Source: Holophagaceae bacterium (GTDB lineage Bacteria > Acidobacteriota > Holophagae > Holophagales > Holophagaceae). From it: a stretch of DNA of 5,658 nucleotides. Under the pieces are notes generated by a model, which saw only the letters and a program-made list of their open reading frames with translations, was not told where the DNA came from and did not search any database. This document shows positions 1-4,838 of this stretch, in pieces (position 1 is the first letter of the stretch; the number at the start of each line of letters is the position of its first letter). Position numbers and translations under genes: made by a program. The stretch lies in the NCBI GenBank assembly GCA_025355915.1, contig JANXYT010000102.1:1-5658 (forward strand), read 5' to 3'.

Positions 1-1
1 C

Positions 2-205
2 TTCGAAAAGGAGCTCACGAACGATCTCAACACCCTGGGCATTGGCCCCATGGGCTACGGCGGCAACACCACCATCCTGGGTGTCCTCGCCGAGGAGATG
101 TTTCGCCACCCTGCCAGTTTCTACGTGAGCATCAGCTACATGTGCTGGAGCAGCCGCCGTCTGGTGATGAAGATCGGCGGCAATGGCGAAGTGTCCTTCG
201 ACTGA
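2..205 (+). CDS. Fumarate hydratase class I, alpha subunit (C-terminal 67 residues, 5' end outside window)
   Basis: This is the end of the alpha (N-terminal-domain) subunit of a two-subunit, oxygen-sensitive, [4Fe-4S] class I fumarase (fumarate + water to L-malate, TCA cycle, cytoplasm). The frame is open from the window edge to TGA at 203-205. Visible family marks are the glycine-rich GIGPMGYGGNTT (fragment residues 13-24), RHPAS (35-39) and SYMCW (45-49), and the ending GEVSF. From memory of the Leishmania enzyme, an active-site His and a cluster-ligand Cys lie 12 residues apart. Here His36 and Cys48 of the fragment have exactly that spacing, so the third cluster ligand appears intact. The beta subunit gene starts 20 bp downstream, which is the usual alpha-beta order. 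L(+)-tartrate dehydratase alpha (TtdA) is a paralogue that this fragment cannot exclude. Subunit family is sure; substrate is less so. Confidence 0.88.
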   Translation, partial: FEKELTNDLNTLGIGPMGYGGNTTILGVLAEEMFRHPASFYVSISYMCWSSRRLVMKIGGNGEVSFD

Positions 206-225
206 TTGAGCATTCTGAGGTTCCC

Positions 226-804
226 ATGATCCGTCTCACCACCCCCATTTCCGAAGACCAGGCCCGCCAGCTCAAGGTGGGCGACGAGGTGCTGCTCAAT
301 GGCCGCGTCGTCCTCAGCCGTGACATGGGCCACAAGTTCATGAAGGAGCAAAAACCCGAGTGGCTGAAGCCCATCCTCGAGAACATGGTCATCTACCACT
401 GCGGCCCAGTCGTGAAGAAGCATGAGGACGGCACCTGGTCCTTCGTGGCCGCGGGCCCCACCACCAGCATCCGGGAGGAGCCCTACCAAGCCGACGTCAT
501 CGACACCTACAAGGTGCGCGGCGTCATCGGCAAGGGCGGCATGGGGAAGAAGACCAGCGAGGGCCTCCAGAAGACGGGCGCCGTCTACCTCCATGCCACC
601 GGCGGCGCGGGCAGCCTGCTGGCCGCCCAGGTAAAGCGCGTGGTGGACGTGAAGATGCTCGAAGAGTTCGGCAGCCCCGAGGCCTTCTGGATCATCGAGG
701 TGGAGGATTTTCCCCTGGTGGTCACCATGGACAGCCACGGCGGCAGCCTCCATGAGATCGTCGCCCAGCAAAGCCAGGAGCGCGCCAAGGCGCTGATGGC
801 CTGA
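226..804 (+). CDS. Fumarate hydratase class I, beta subunit
   Basis: A complete 192-residue beta subunit, the part corresponding to the C-terminal domain of single-chain class I fumarases; with the alpha subunit it forms the fumarate/malate active site. Visible motifs are RDMGH (32-36), IYHCGP (56-61), GPTTS with a following Arg (77-83), IGKGGM (101-106), YLHATGGAG (121-129) and the late block IIEVEDFPLVVTMDSHG (156-172). By analogy with Leishmania fumarase, the TT pair, Arg83 and Lys103 should contact substrate. The frame is open upstream to 142, but the ATG at 226 is chosen because TGAGG at 216-220 lies 5 bp before it, the protein then starts at the expected conserved block, and a longer form would overlap the alpha subunit. 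It is probably co-transcribed with the alpha gene. Tartrate dehydratase beta is the alternative. Confidence 0.93.
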   Translation: MIRLTTPISEDQARQLKVGDEVLLNGRVVLSRDMGHKFMKEQKPEWLKPILENMVIYHCGPVVKKHEDGTWSFVAAGPTTSIREEPYQADVIDTYKVRGVIGKGGMGKKTSEGLQKTGAVYLHATGGAGSLLAAQVKRVVDVKMLEEFGSPEAFWIIEVEDFPLVVTMDSHGGSLHEIVAQQSQERAKALMA

Positions 805-815
805 CCTTCCTGCGC

Positions 816-827
816 TAGGCTGGAGGG
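816..827 (+). promoter_or_regulatory. Oddly placed ribosome binding site of prmC
   Basis: GGAGGG (822-827) touches the ATG at 828 with no spacer, although a Shine-Dalgarno usually sits 5-9 bases upstream. TAGG (816-819) gives an 8-base spacer but is weak. No later in-frame start keeps the N-terminal domain, so the start stands and translation may be inefficient. Confidence 0.4.
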
Positions 828-1658
828 ATGGCCCAGACGTACCACCAACTCCGCCTCGACCTGGCCACGGCTTTGGCCGGATTTCTGGATCCTGAAGAAG
901 CTCACGCTGAGTGCATCCAGTGGTTCGAGGATGGTTTGGATCTTTCCCGAAGCTGGATGGCCGCGCATGGGACAGAGCAGGCCCCCGGCGAGGTGCGTCG
1001 GCGCGTGAGTGGCTGGGTCCGCCGCCGCAGAAAAGGAGAGCCCTGGGCTTACATCCTGGGTTGGAGCCTCTTCCGCGACCGTCGATTCAAGGTCACGCCC
1101 GACACTCTGATTCCCCGGCCTGAAACCGAGCTACTGGTGGAGGCAGCGCTGGACGTGGGGCGGCGGCTGAAGGTCGATCATTGCGTCGATGTGGGCACTG
1201 GCAGCGGCATCATCGCCGTGAGTCTTGCGCTGGAGACCGACTGGCGGGTGGTGGCCTCGGATCTGTGCCGCGAGGCCGTCGCCGTGGCGCGGGGGAATGC
1301 CCGTGCCCTGGGGGCGGTTATCGAATTCCATGAAGGTCACCTCCTGGACCCGGTACCAGATCCGGTGGGCCTGGTGGTGGCCAACCTACCTTATGTGGAC
1401 CCCGCCGACCGGTCGACCCTGCAACGGGAACTGACCTTCGAGCCAGCCTCGGCCCTGTTCGCCCCGGATCGGGGATTGGCGCTGTCGGAGGCCCTCCTCG
1501 CCCAGGCCCATGCGCGGAGGGCACCGGCCTGTCTGCTGGAGATCGGGGCAGGCCAGGGGGGCGAGTTGTGCCGTAACGCCGTGGGCATTGGGTGGCACAA
1601 CGCCATGATTCATCAGGATCTTGCGGGGCATGATCGCATTCTCGTCGCCTTGGCCTGA
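828..1658 (+). CDS. prmC: Peptide chain release factor N5-glutamine methyltransferase
   Basis: PrmC (HemK) transfers a methyl group from S-adenosylmethionine to the Gln of the GGQ motif of release factors RF1/RF2, which improves termination of translation in the cytoplasm. The 276 residues match the family's usual length. An N-terminal helical domain (about 1-85) ends in the block EPWAYILGWSLF (71-82). The Rossmann methyltransferase domain then shows LIPRPETE (94-101), the SAM loop DVGTGSG (121-127), the acidic SD (144-145) and the substrate motif NLPY (186-189). FEPASALF (204-211) is the usual late block. The substrate motif is NLPY and not the more common NPPY; Asn, Pro and Tyr are kept, so activity is expected. 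The gene begins 23 bp after the fumarase beta stop. Its best Shine-Dalgarno, GGAGGG at 822-827, abuts the ATG, which is unusually close; TAGG at 816-819 has a more normal distance. Confidence 0.95.
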   Translation: MAQTYHQLRLDLATALAGFLDPEEAHAECIQWFEDGLDLSRSWMAAHGTEQAPGEVRRRVSGWVRRRRKGEPWAYILGWSLFRDRRFKVTPDTLIPRPETELLVEAALDVGRRLKVDHCVDVGTGSGIIAVSLALETDWRVVASDLCREAVAVARGNARALGAVIEFHEGHLLDPVPDPVGLVVANLPYVDPADRSTLQRELTFEPASALFAPDRGLALSEALLAQAHARRAPACLLEIGAGQGGELCRNAVGIGWHNAMIHQDLAGHDRILVALA

Positions 1659-1662
1659 CGGT

Positions 1663-1679
1663 TTGGCACCATCTTCGCC
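1663..1679 (+). promoter_or_regulatory. Candidate sigma-54 (RpoN) -24/-12 promoter for flgH
   Basis: In the 44-bp gap after prmC, TTGGCACCATCTTCGCC at 1663-1679 matches the sigma-54 consensus YTGGCACGRNNNTTGCW at 11 of 14 defined positions. The -24 part TGGCAC (1664-1669) is perfect. The -12 part is TCGC (1675-1678) instead of TTGC. The diagnostic GG (1665-1666) and GC (1677-1678) are exactly 10 bases apart. Transcription would start near 1690, just before the GGAGGTG ribosome binding site (1692-1698) and the flgH ATG at 1703, giving a leader of about 13 nt. Sigma-54 control of basal-body genes is established in Vibrio, Pseudomonas and Campylobacter. Its use here is inferred, and no activator site was identified. 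Confidence 0.62.
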
Positions 1680-1702
1680 CACTAAGGGGACGGAGGTGCT
1701 TC

Positions 1703-2374
1703 ATGAGGAAAATGCTGCCTATCATCCTGTTGTTTGTGGGGATCGGTTGCTCCATTCCGCGCCGCCATGATCCCAACCTATTGAAGAAGCCCGCCATTCC
1801 GTTGGTGGAAGAGGCCCCGGTGACCCAGCCCCTCAGTGAGGGCAGCCTCTGGCGCGATCGGCCCTTCGTGGCGGATTTGCGCGCCTACCGCGTCAATGAT
1901 CTGGTGACCCTGCGGATCAGTGAAAGCACCAACGCCATCAGCAAAGCCGACGTGACCACCAATCGAGCCGGCAGCAATAAGCTAAGCAGTCCCAATCTTT
2001 TCGGTGCGCTTGCCGGGTTTGGCATCGGCAGCAGCCTATCCGACAAGGCCACCGCCAATACCAACAAGTTCGCCGGTACGGGCACCACCGGCCGGAGCGC
2101 CACGTTCACGACCACCATCACCGCTCGCGTGGTGAAGGTGATCGGCAATGGCAACCTGATCGTCGAGGGCTACCGGGATATCCAGCTGAACAACGAAACC
2201 CAGCGCCTCTATGTGGCGGGCATGATCGATCCCAACCGCCTGGATGGGGCCAACAGCATCGCTTCGGGCCAGGTGGCGGAACTTCGCATCGGCTACGGGG
2301 GCGAGGGTGTGGTCGACGAAACGCTGAAGCCTGGCTACATCAGCCGCCTGCTCAACTACATCTGGCCCTTCTAG
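1703..2374 (+). CDS. flgH: Flagellar L-ring protein FlgH
   Basis: FlgH forms the outer-membrane L ring around the flagellar rod. The 223-residue protein starts with a short lipoprotein-type signal: Arg2-Lys3, a hydrophobic stretch 5-14, and Cys16 in VGIGC. The lipobox is weak, since the -3 residue is Gly and not Leu/Val/Ile, but FlgH proteins are known lipoproteins and this Cys is well placed. Conserved blocks are GSLW (47-50), the region YRVNDLVTLRISES (62-75), ATFTTTITARVVKV (133-146), NGNLIVEG (149-156), and the C-terminal block GYISRLLNYIWPF (211-223). Both the length and the -WPF end are typical. The start is fixed by GGAGGTG at 1692-1698, 4 bp before the ATG. It is the first flagellar gene after prmC and probably heads the operon through the sigma-54-like site just upstream. 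flgF, flgG and flgA are not between prmC and flgH. Confidence 0.96.
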   Translation: MRKMLPIILLFVGIGCSIPRRHDPNLLKKPAIPLVEEAPVTQPLSEGSLWRDRPFVADLRAYRVNDLVTLRISESTNAISKADVTTNRAGSNKLSSPNLFGALAGFGIGSSLSDKATANTNKFAGTGTTGRSATFTTTITARVVKVIGNGNLIVEGYRDIQLNNETQRLYVAGMIDPNRLDGANSIASGQVAELRIGYGGEGVVDETLKPGYISRLLNYIWPF

Positions 2375-2383
2375 GAGGCTTCC

Positions 2384-3493
2384 ATGCGCGTCGCAGCCCT
2401 ATTCCTCGCGGCCGTGGCCCTTCTGGGGGCCGATATCGCCAAGCCCGAGAAGAAAATCGAGGTCCGCCTCAAGGAGGTGGCCCGCTTGCAGGGCGTGCGG
2501 GCCAACCAGTTGCTGGGCTACGGCATGGTCGTGGGCCTGGATGGCACCGGCGACAAGGACCAGACCAAGTTCACCGTTCAGTCCCTCACCAACCTTATGG
2601 CGCGACAAGGGCTTACCGTGAATCCGGCCACCGTGAAGGTCAAGAATGTCGCTGCCGTGATGGTGACGGCGGAGCTTCCGGCGTTTTCTCGCACGGGTTC
2701 GCGTCTGGATGTGACCGTGTCTAGCACCGGTGATGCGAAATCCCTGGCGGGAGGAATCCTGTTGATGACCGCCTTGCAGGGGCCGGACAGCCTCACGTAT
2801 GCCGTGGCCCAGGGGCCGCTGCTGGTGGGCGGTTTCAGCGCCTCTGCCGGAGGTGCCTCTGTCACGAAGAACCATCCAACCGTGGGCCGGGTCCCCGAAG
2901 GTGCCCTCATCGAGCGCGAAGTGGGCGGAAACTTCAATGCCCGTGCGACCTTGCGGTACAGCCTCATGGAGGAGGACTTCACCACGGCCATGCGGGTGGT
3001 CCACGCCATCAACGAGGAACTGGGCGAAAAGTTGGCCCAGCCCCTGGATTCCCGCACGGTGGAACTGCAGATCCCGAAGGAATACCAGGGCCGTGCGGTC
3101 GAGTTGGTGGCCCGTCTGGAGAATCTGACCGTGCAGTTGCAGCCCAAGGCCCGGGTCGTGGTGAATGAACGCACGGGCACGGTGATCCTGGGGGCAGAGG
3201 TCCGCATTGGCGCCGTGACCATCGTCCAGGGCGGTTTGAGCATCATGGTTAGTTCCACGCCGCTGGTGAGCCAACCTGCGCCCTTCAGCAAGGGCAAGAC
3301 CGTCACGGCCACCAAGAAGGACGTCGCTGCCGTCGAGGAGAAGCTCAAGACGGTGACGGTCGAGCCCGGGGTCAGCGTGGGCAAATTGGCCGAGATGCTG
3401 AACGGCATGGGTGTCAGCCCCCGCGACATGGTGGCCATTCTTCAGGCCATCAAGGAGGCGGGTGCGCTTCAGGCCGAACTGAGGGTCCTGTGA
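2384..3493 (+). CDS. flgI: Flagellar P-ring protein FlgI
   Basis: FlgI is exported by Sec to the periplasm and assembles the P ring around the rod in the peptidoglycan layer. The 369-residue length is normal. A short signal peptide (about 1-16 or 1-19; Arg2 and a hydrophobic run 3-15) has an ambiguous cleavage site. Highly conserved blocks follow: RLQGVRANQLLGYGMVVGLDG (34-54), GTGD (54-57), FTVQSL (63-68), NVAAVMVTAELP (88-99), VSSTGDAKSLAGG (112-124), YAVAQGPL (139-146) and RVPEGALIERE (169-179). The C-terminal end keeps the family pattern with LNGMGVSPRDMVAILQAIKEAGAL and the ending QAELRVL. AGGAGG at 2373-2378 overlaps the flgH stop and lies 5 bp before the ATG, so translation is probably coupled. 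The last bases overlap the next start by 4 bp (GTGA). Confidence 0.98.
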   Translation: MRVAALFLAAVALLGADIAKPEKKIEVRLKEVARLQGVRANQLLGYGMVVGLDGTGDKDQTKFTVQSLTNLMARQGLTVNPATVKVKNVAAVMVTAELPAFSRTGSRLDVTVSSTGDAKSLAGGILLMTALQGPDSLTYAVAQGPLLVGGFSASAGGASVTKNHPTVGRVPEGALIEREVGGNFNARATLRYSLMEEDFTTAMRVVHAINEELGEKLAQPLDSRTVELQIPKEYQGRAVELVARLENLTVQLQPKARVVVNERTGTVILGAEVRIGAVTIVQGGLSIMVSSTPLVSQPAPFSKGKTVTATKKDVAAVEEKLKTVTVEPGVSVGKLAEMLNGMGVSPRDMVAILQAIKEAGALQAELRVL

Positions 3494-3825
3494 TCGCCCC
3501 GGGGCTTCCTGCCGTTGACACCCTGGCCCAGGCCCAGGGCGCCATGGCCCTGCCCGATGCAGCGGAAAAGACCGACAAGGCCGCGCGCCAGTTCGAAGGC
3601 CTCCTGATGGGCCTCCTTTTCCAGACCATGCGAAAGACCGTGGAGCCCTCGGGGCTGCTCGGGGACGCAGGACAGTCGCGGTCCACCTACGAGTACCTGA
3701 TGGATCAGGCGGTGGTGGATCGGGCCGTATCTTCGGGGCATGGCTGGGGTCTGGCGGAACGGTTGAAGGCAAGTTGGGGCCAACCGGATAAAAACGACCA
3801 CAAAAAAGAACTCCCGGCGAATTGA
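3490..3825 (+). CDS. flgJ: Single-domain FlgJ-type flagellar rod-binding protein
   Basis: A 111-residue protein corresponding to the N-terminal rod-binding (rod-capping) domain of FlgJ, which helps rod subunits assemble in the periplasm. The domain spans about residues 29-94: KAARQFEGLLMGLLFQTMRKT (30-50), STYEYLMDQAVVDRAV (65-80) and GHGWGLAERL (83-92). The C-terminal glucosaminidase domain of enterobacterial FlgJ, which opens peptidoglycan, is absent. This is a normal variant outside the gamma- and betaproteobacteria, where a separate hydrolase does that job. The start is the GTG at 3490, overlapping the flgI stop in GTGA, with GAGGG at 3481-3485 as ribosome binding site. The overlap implies coupling with flgI. 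The charged, A-rich tail (KNDHKKE) lies outside the domain and may double as upstream DNA for the flgM promoter. Confidence 0.88.
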   Translation: MIAPGLPAVDTLAQAQGAMALPDAAEKTDKAARQFEGLLMGLLFQTMRKTVEPSGLLGDAGQSRSTYEYLMDQAVVDRAVSSGHGWGLAERLKASWGQPDKNDHKKELPAN

Positions 3826-3849
3826 GGGATTTTGGCAAACTGCCGATAG
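3822..3849 (+). promoter_or_regulatory. Candidate sigma-28 (FliA) promoter for flgM
   Basis: GCCGATAG at 3842-3849 matches the FliA -10 consensus GCCGATAA at 7 of 8 positions. At the correct distance (15 bases), TTGAG at 3822-3826 resembles the -35 forms TCAAG/TAAAG; this half is only a moderate match and overlaps the flgJ stop codon. Transcription would begin near 3856, about 13 nt before the flgM ATG at 3869 and just before its ribosome binding site. In Salmonella, flgM has a FliA-dependent promoter that closes a negative feedback loop, so the location directly before flgM is biologically expected. Activity is inferred from sequence and position only. Confidence 0.66.
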
Positions 3850-3859
3850 CTCTCTTGTC

Positions 3860-3868
3860 GAGGTGAGT
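3860..3868 (+). promoter_or_regulatory. Ribosome binding site that selects the flgM start
   Basis: GAGG at 3860-3863 (extended GAGGTGA to 3866) lies 5 bp before the ATG at 3869. The alternative in-frame GTG at 3863 sits inside this Shine-Dalgarno and would have no ribosome binding site of its own, so ATG 3869 is preferred. Confidence 0.65.
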
Positions 3869-4171
3869 ATGCGTATCAGTGGCAAACCAGGTGGCGTCGG
3901 AAGCACTCAGAGCGTGGCCGGATCCAAACCGTCCGCCTCGCCTGCGTCTGCTCCAGTCGCTCCGGCTTCCGTCACGGATGCCGTCCAGGTCTCCTCTGCG
4001 GCCCGGCTCGTGGCCGTGGCCCAGGAAGCCCTGGCCGTCGTCCCGGACATCCGGATGGATAAAGTCGAAGCCATCAAGAATCAGCTGGATGCGGATGCCT
4101 ACCACCCCGATGGAGAGGCCGTGGCCGAAGGGCTCATCAAGGAACACATGGCGAAAGGAAGCCATTCCTAG
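3869..4171 (+). CDS. flgM: Anti-sigma-28 factor FlgM
   Basis: FlgM binds the flagellar sigma factor FliA (sigma-28) in the cytoplasm. It keeps late genes off until the hook-basal body is finished and FlgM is exported through it. The 100-residue protein has the family's expected size and two-part build. The N-terminal half (1-36) is Ser/Ala/Pro-rich and probably disordered, as in FlgM exported through the flagellar channel. The sigma-binding C-terminal half (37-92) shows DAVQVSSAARL (37-47), then PDIRMDKVEAIKNQL (59-73), a close match to the family's PDIR-DKVE-IK signature, followed by DGEAVAEGLIKE (81-92). Starting at ATG 3869 is favoured over GTG 3863 because the ribosome binding site covers the latter. 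The gene is separated from flgJ by a gap carrying a sigma-28-like promoter, which suggests self-limiting FliA control. Confidence 0.95.
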   Translation: MRISGKPGGVGSTQSVAGSKPSASPASAPVAPASVTDAVQVSSAARLVAVAQEALAVVPDIRMDKVEAIKNQLDADAYHPDGEAVAEGLIKEHMAKGSHS

Positions 4172-4195
4172 CCCCCAGGCCCCAATCGTGAGGGC

Positions 4196-4507
4196 ATGAT
4201 CAGTCCACTGGGACAACGCCAGATCCTCCAGACCGCCGCAGTCGAGACGGTGAGGGCGGCCATGGAGGGGGGCTTCCAGGTCCAGCGGGAACAGGCCCGT
4301 CGGCAGGCTTTTGACGCCAAGTTGGCGGATGCCATGCTCGATGTGGCGGATATCGCCGAGACGGATGCCATGAAGCTATCTGAGCATGGCCCCCAGGATC
4401 AGAGGGGCAGGCAGGGGCGCGGCACCGGGTCCTCTGGGGACCTTCCACCTGAGACCGAGGCGACCCCGGCAGAGGGTGCCGGGCCGCACCTAGACCTCTT
4501 GGCCTGA
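4196..4507 (+). CDS. Uncharacterised small protein between flgM and the flgN-like gene
   Basis: I do not recognise this 103-residue protein. Residues 1-62 look helical and charged (an ILQTAAVETVRAAMEGGFQVQ run, then REQARRQAFDAKLADAMLDVADIAE). Residues 63-95 are Gly/Pro/Gln/Glu-rich and probably disordered. The chain ends in the hydrophobic tail GPHLDLLA. There is no signal peptide, membrane segment or enzyme motif, so it is probably cytoplasmic or exported unfolded. It lies 24 bp after flgM and 32 bp before the flgN-like gene, on the same strand, so a role in flagellar regulation or export is plausible but unproven. The start is uncertain. ATG 4196 has GAGGG only 1 bp upstream, whereas the in-frame ATG at 4262 has GGTGAGGG (4249-4256) 5 bp upstream and would give 81 residues. 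I keep the longer form because the extra N-terminal residues look like a real helix. Confidence 0.68.
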   Translation: MISPLGQRQILQTAAVETVRAAMEGGFQVQREQARRQAFDAKLADAMLDVADIAETDAMKLSEHGPQDQRGRQGRGTGSSGDLPPETEATPAEGAGPHLDLLA

Positions 4508-4515
4508 GGCTTGCC
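4499..4515 (+). promoter_or_regulatory. Possible sigma-54-like -24/-12 element before the flgN-like gene
   Basis: TTGGCCTGAGGCTTGCC matches YTGGCACGRNNNTTGCW at 11 of 14 defined positions. The GG (4501-4502) and GC (4513-4514) have the diagnostic 10-base spacing, and TTGC is perfect, but the -24 part reads TGGCCT in place of TGGCAC. A start near 4526 would leave a leader of about 14 nt before ATG 4540. The site overlaps the end of the previous gene. In GC-rich DNA, a match this weak in the -24 half may be chance. Confidence 0.35.
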
Positions 4516-4539
4516 CTGAGATACCGGAGGAGGTCTTCC

Positions 4540-4836
4540 ATGCTGCATGCCGTGCCCGAACTCCTGGATGCGCTCGAGGCCAGGCTGATTGAGGGGGAGG
4601 ATCCGTCCTCGCTCCTGTCCAACATCCGATGGTCTGAGCTGGTGGGCTGGCCGGAGGATCCCGTGAACGCGAACGCCCTGAAGCAGCACATCGTCGCCAT
4701 CCAGACCCTGCTCATGGGGCTTCAGTCCCCATTGCGGTCCGCGCTTGTCAGCCTTTCCGGATCACCTGCCTATGGCCGGAATGGGATTCCCGCCGAGGCT
4801 CCGGTTCTCGCGCCTCGGCTGCACGGAAAGGTCTAG
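4540..4836 (+). CDS. Short FlgN-like protein, putative FlgK/FlgL export chaperone
   Basis: A 98-residue, mainly helical protein located exactly where many flagellar clusters carry flgN, between flgM and flgK. FlgN is the cytoplasmic chaperone that delivers the hook-associated proteins FlgK and FlgL to the export gate. Supporting sequence features are the helical LLDALEARLIEGED (8-21), the amphipathic helix NALKQHIVAIQTLLMGLQSPLRSAL (45-69), and AYGRNG (77-82), which resembles the Tyr-x-x-x-Gly near the C-terminal end of FlgN-family proteins. It is shorter than typical FlgN (about 140 residues), and the first long helix appears reduced, so sequence alone is weak and the call leans on position. 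A strong ribosome binding site, GGAGGAGGT (4526-4534), lies 5 bp before the ATG. Its stop is 2 bp from the flgK start, implying coupled translation. Confidence 0.6.
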   Translation: MLHAVPELLDALEARLIEGEDPSSLLSNIRWSELVGWPEDPVNANALKQHIVAIQTLLMGLQSPLRSALVSLSGSPAYGRNGIPAEAPVLAPRLHGKV

Positions 4837-4838
4837 CC

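Noticed and set aside
142..225. Upstream extension of the fumarase beta frame to 142
   Set aside because: It overlaps the end of the alpha subunit, encodes non-conserved residues, and a ribosome binding site and conserved N-terminal block favour ATG 226.
1462..1474. Perfect hairpin CCCCG-GAT-CGGGG
   Set aside because: It lies inside prmC, encodes the conserved region after FEPASALF, and has no T tract, so it is not a terminator.
1318..1797. - strand open frame across the prmC-flgH junction
   Set aside because: Arg/Pro-rich shadow of prmC and flgH; no motif and no plausible ribosome binding site seen.
2429..2436. GCCGATAT inside flgI as a FliA -10 element
   Set aside because: No TAAAG/TCAAG-like -35 at the required distance, and it is within the coding start of flgI, which is already coupled to flgH.
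2542..2556. Second exact TGGCAC, in flgI, as a sigma-54 site
   Set aside because: GC is absent at the required -12 position, and the bases encode the conserved GLDGTGD block.
3834..3844. Small hairpin GGCA-AAC-TGCC between flgJ and flgM as a terminator
   Set aside because: The stem is only 4 bp with no following T run. The same bases are better explained as part of the sigma-28-like promoter.
2399..4216. 605-codon open frame on the - strand spanning flgI, flgJ and flgM
   Set aside because: It runs antisense to three unmistakable flagellar genes. Its product is rich in His, Gly, Arg and Asp with no recognisable domain, as expected from the reverse complement of GC-rich coding DNA.
4421..4480. 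Nested inverted repeats (GGCACC/GGTGCC outside, GGTCC/GGACC inside) in the 3' part of the small unknown gene
   Set aside because: The stems are short, the outer arms are far apart and there is no T tract. Such pairings are common in GC-rich low-complexity coding DNA.
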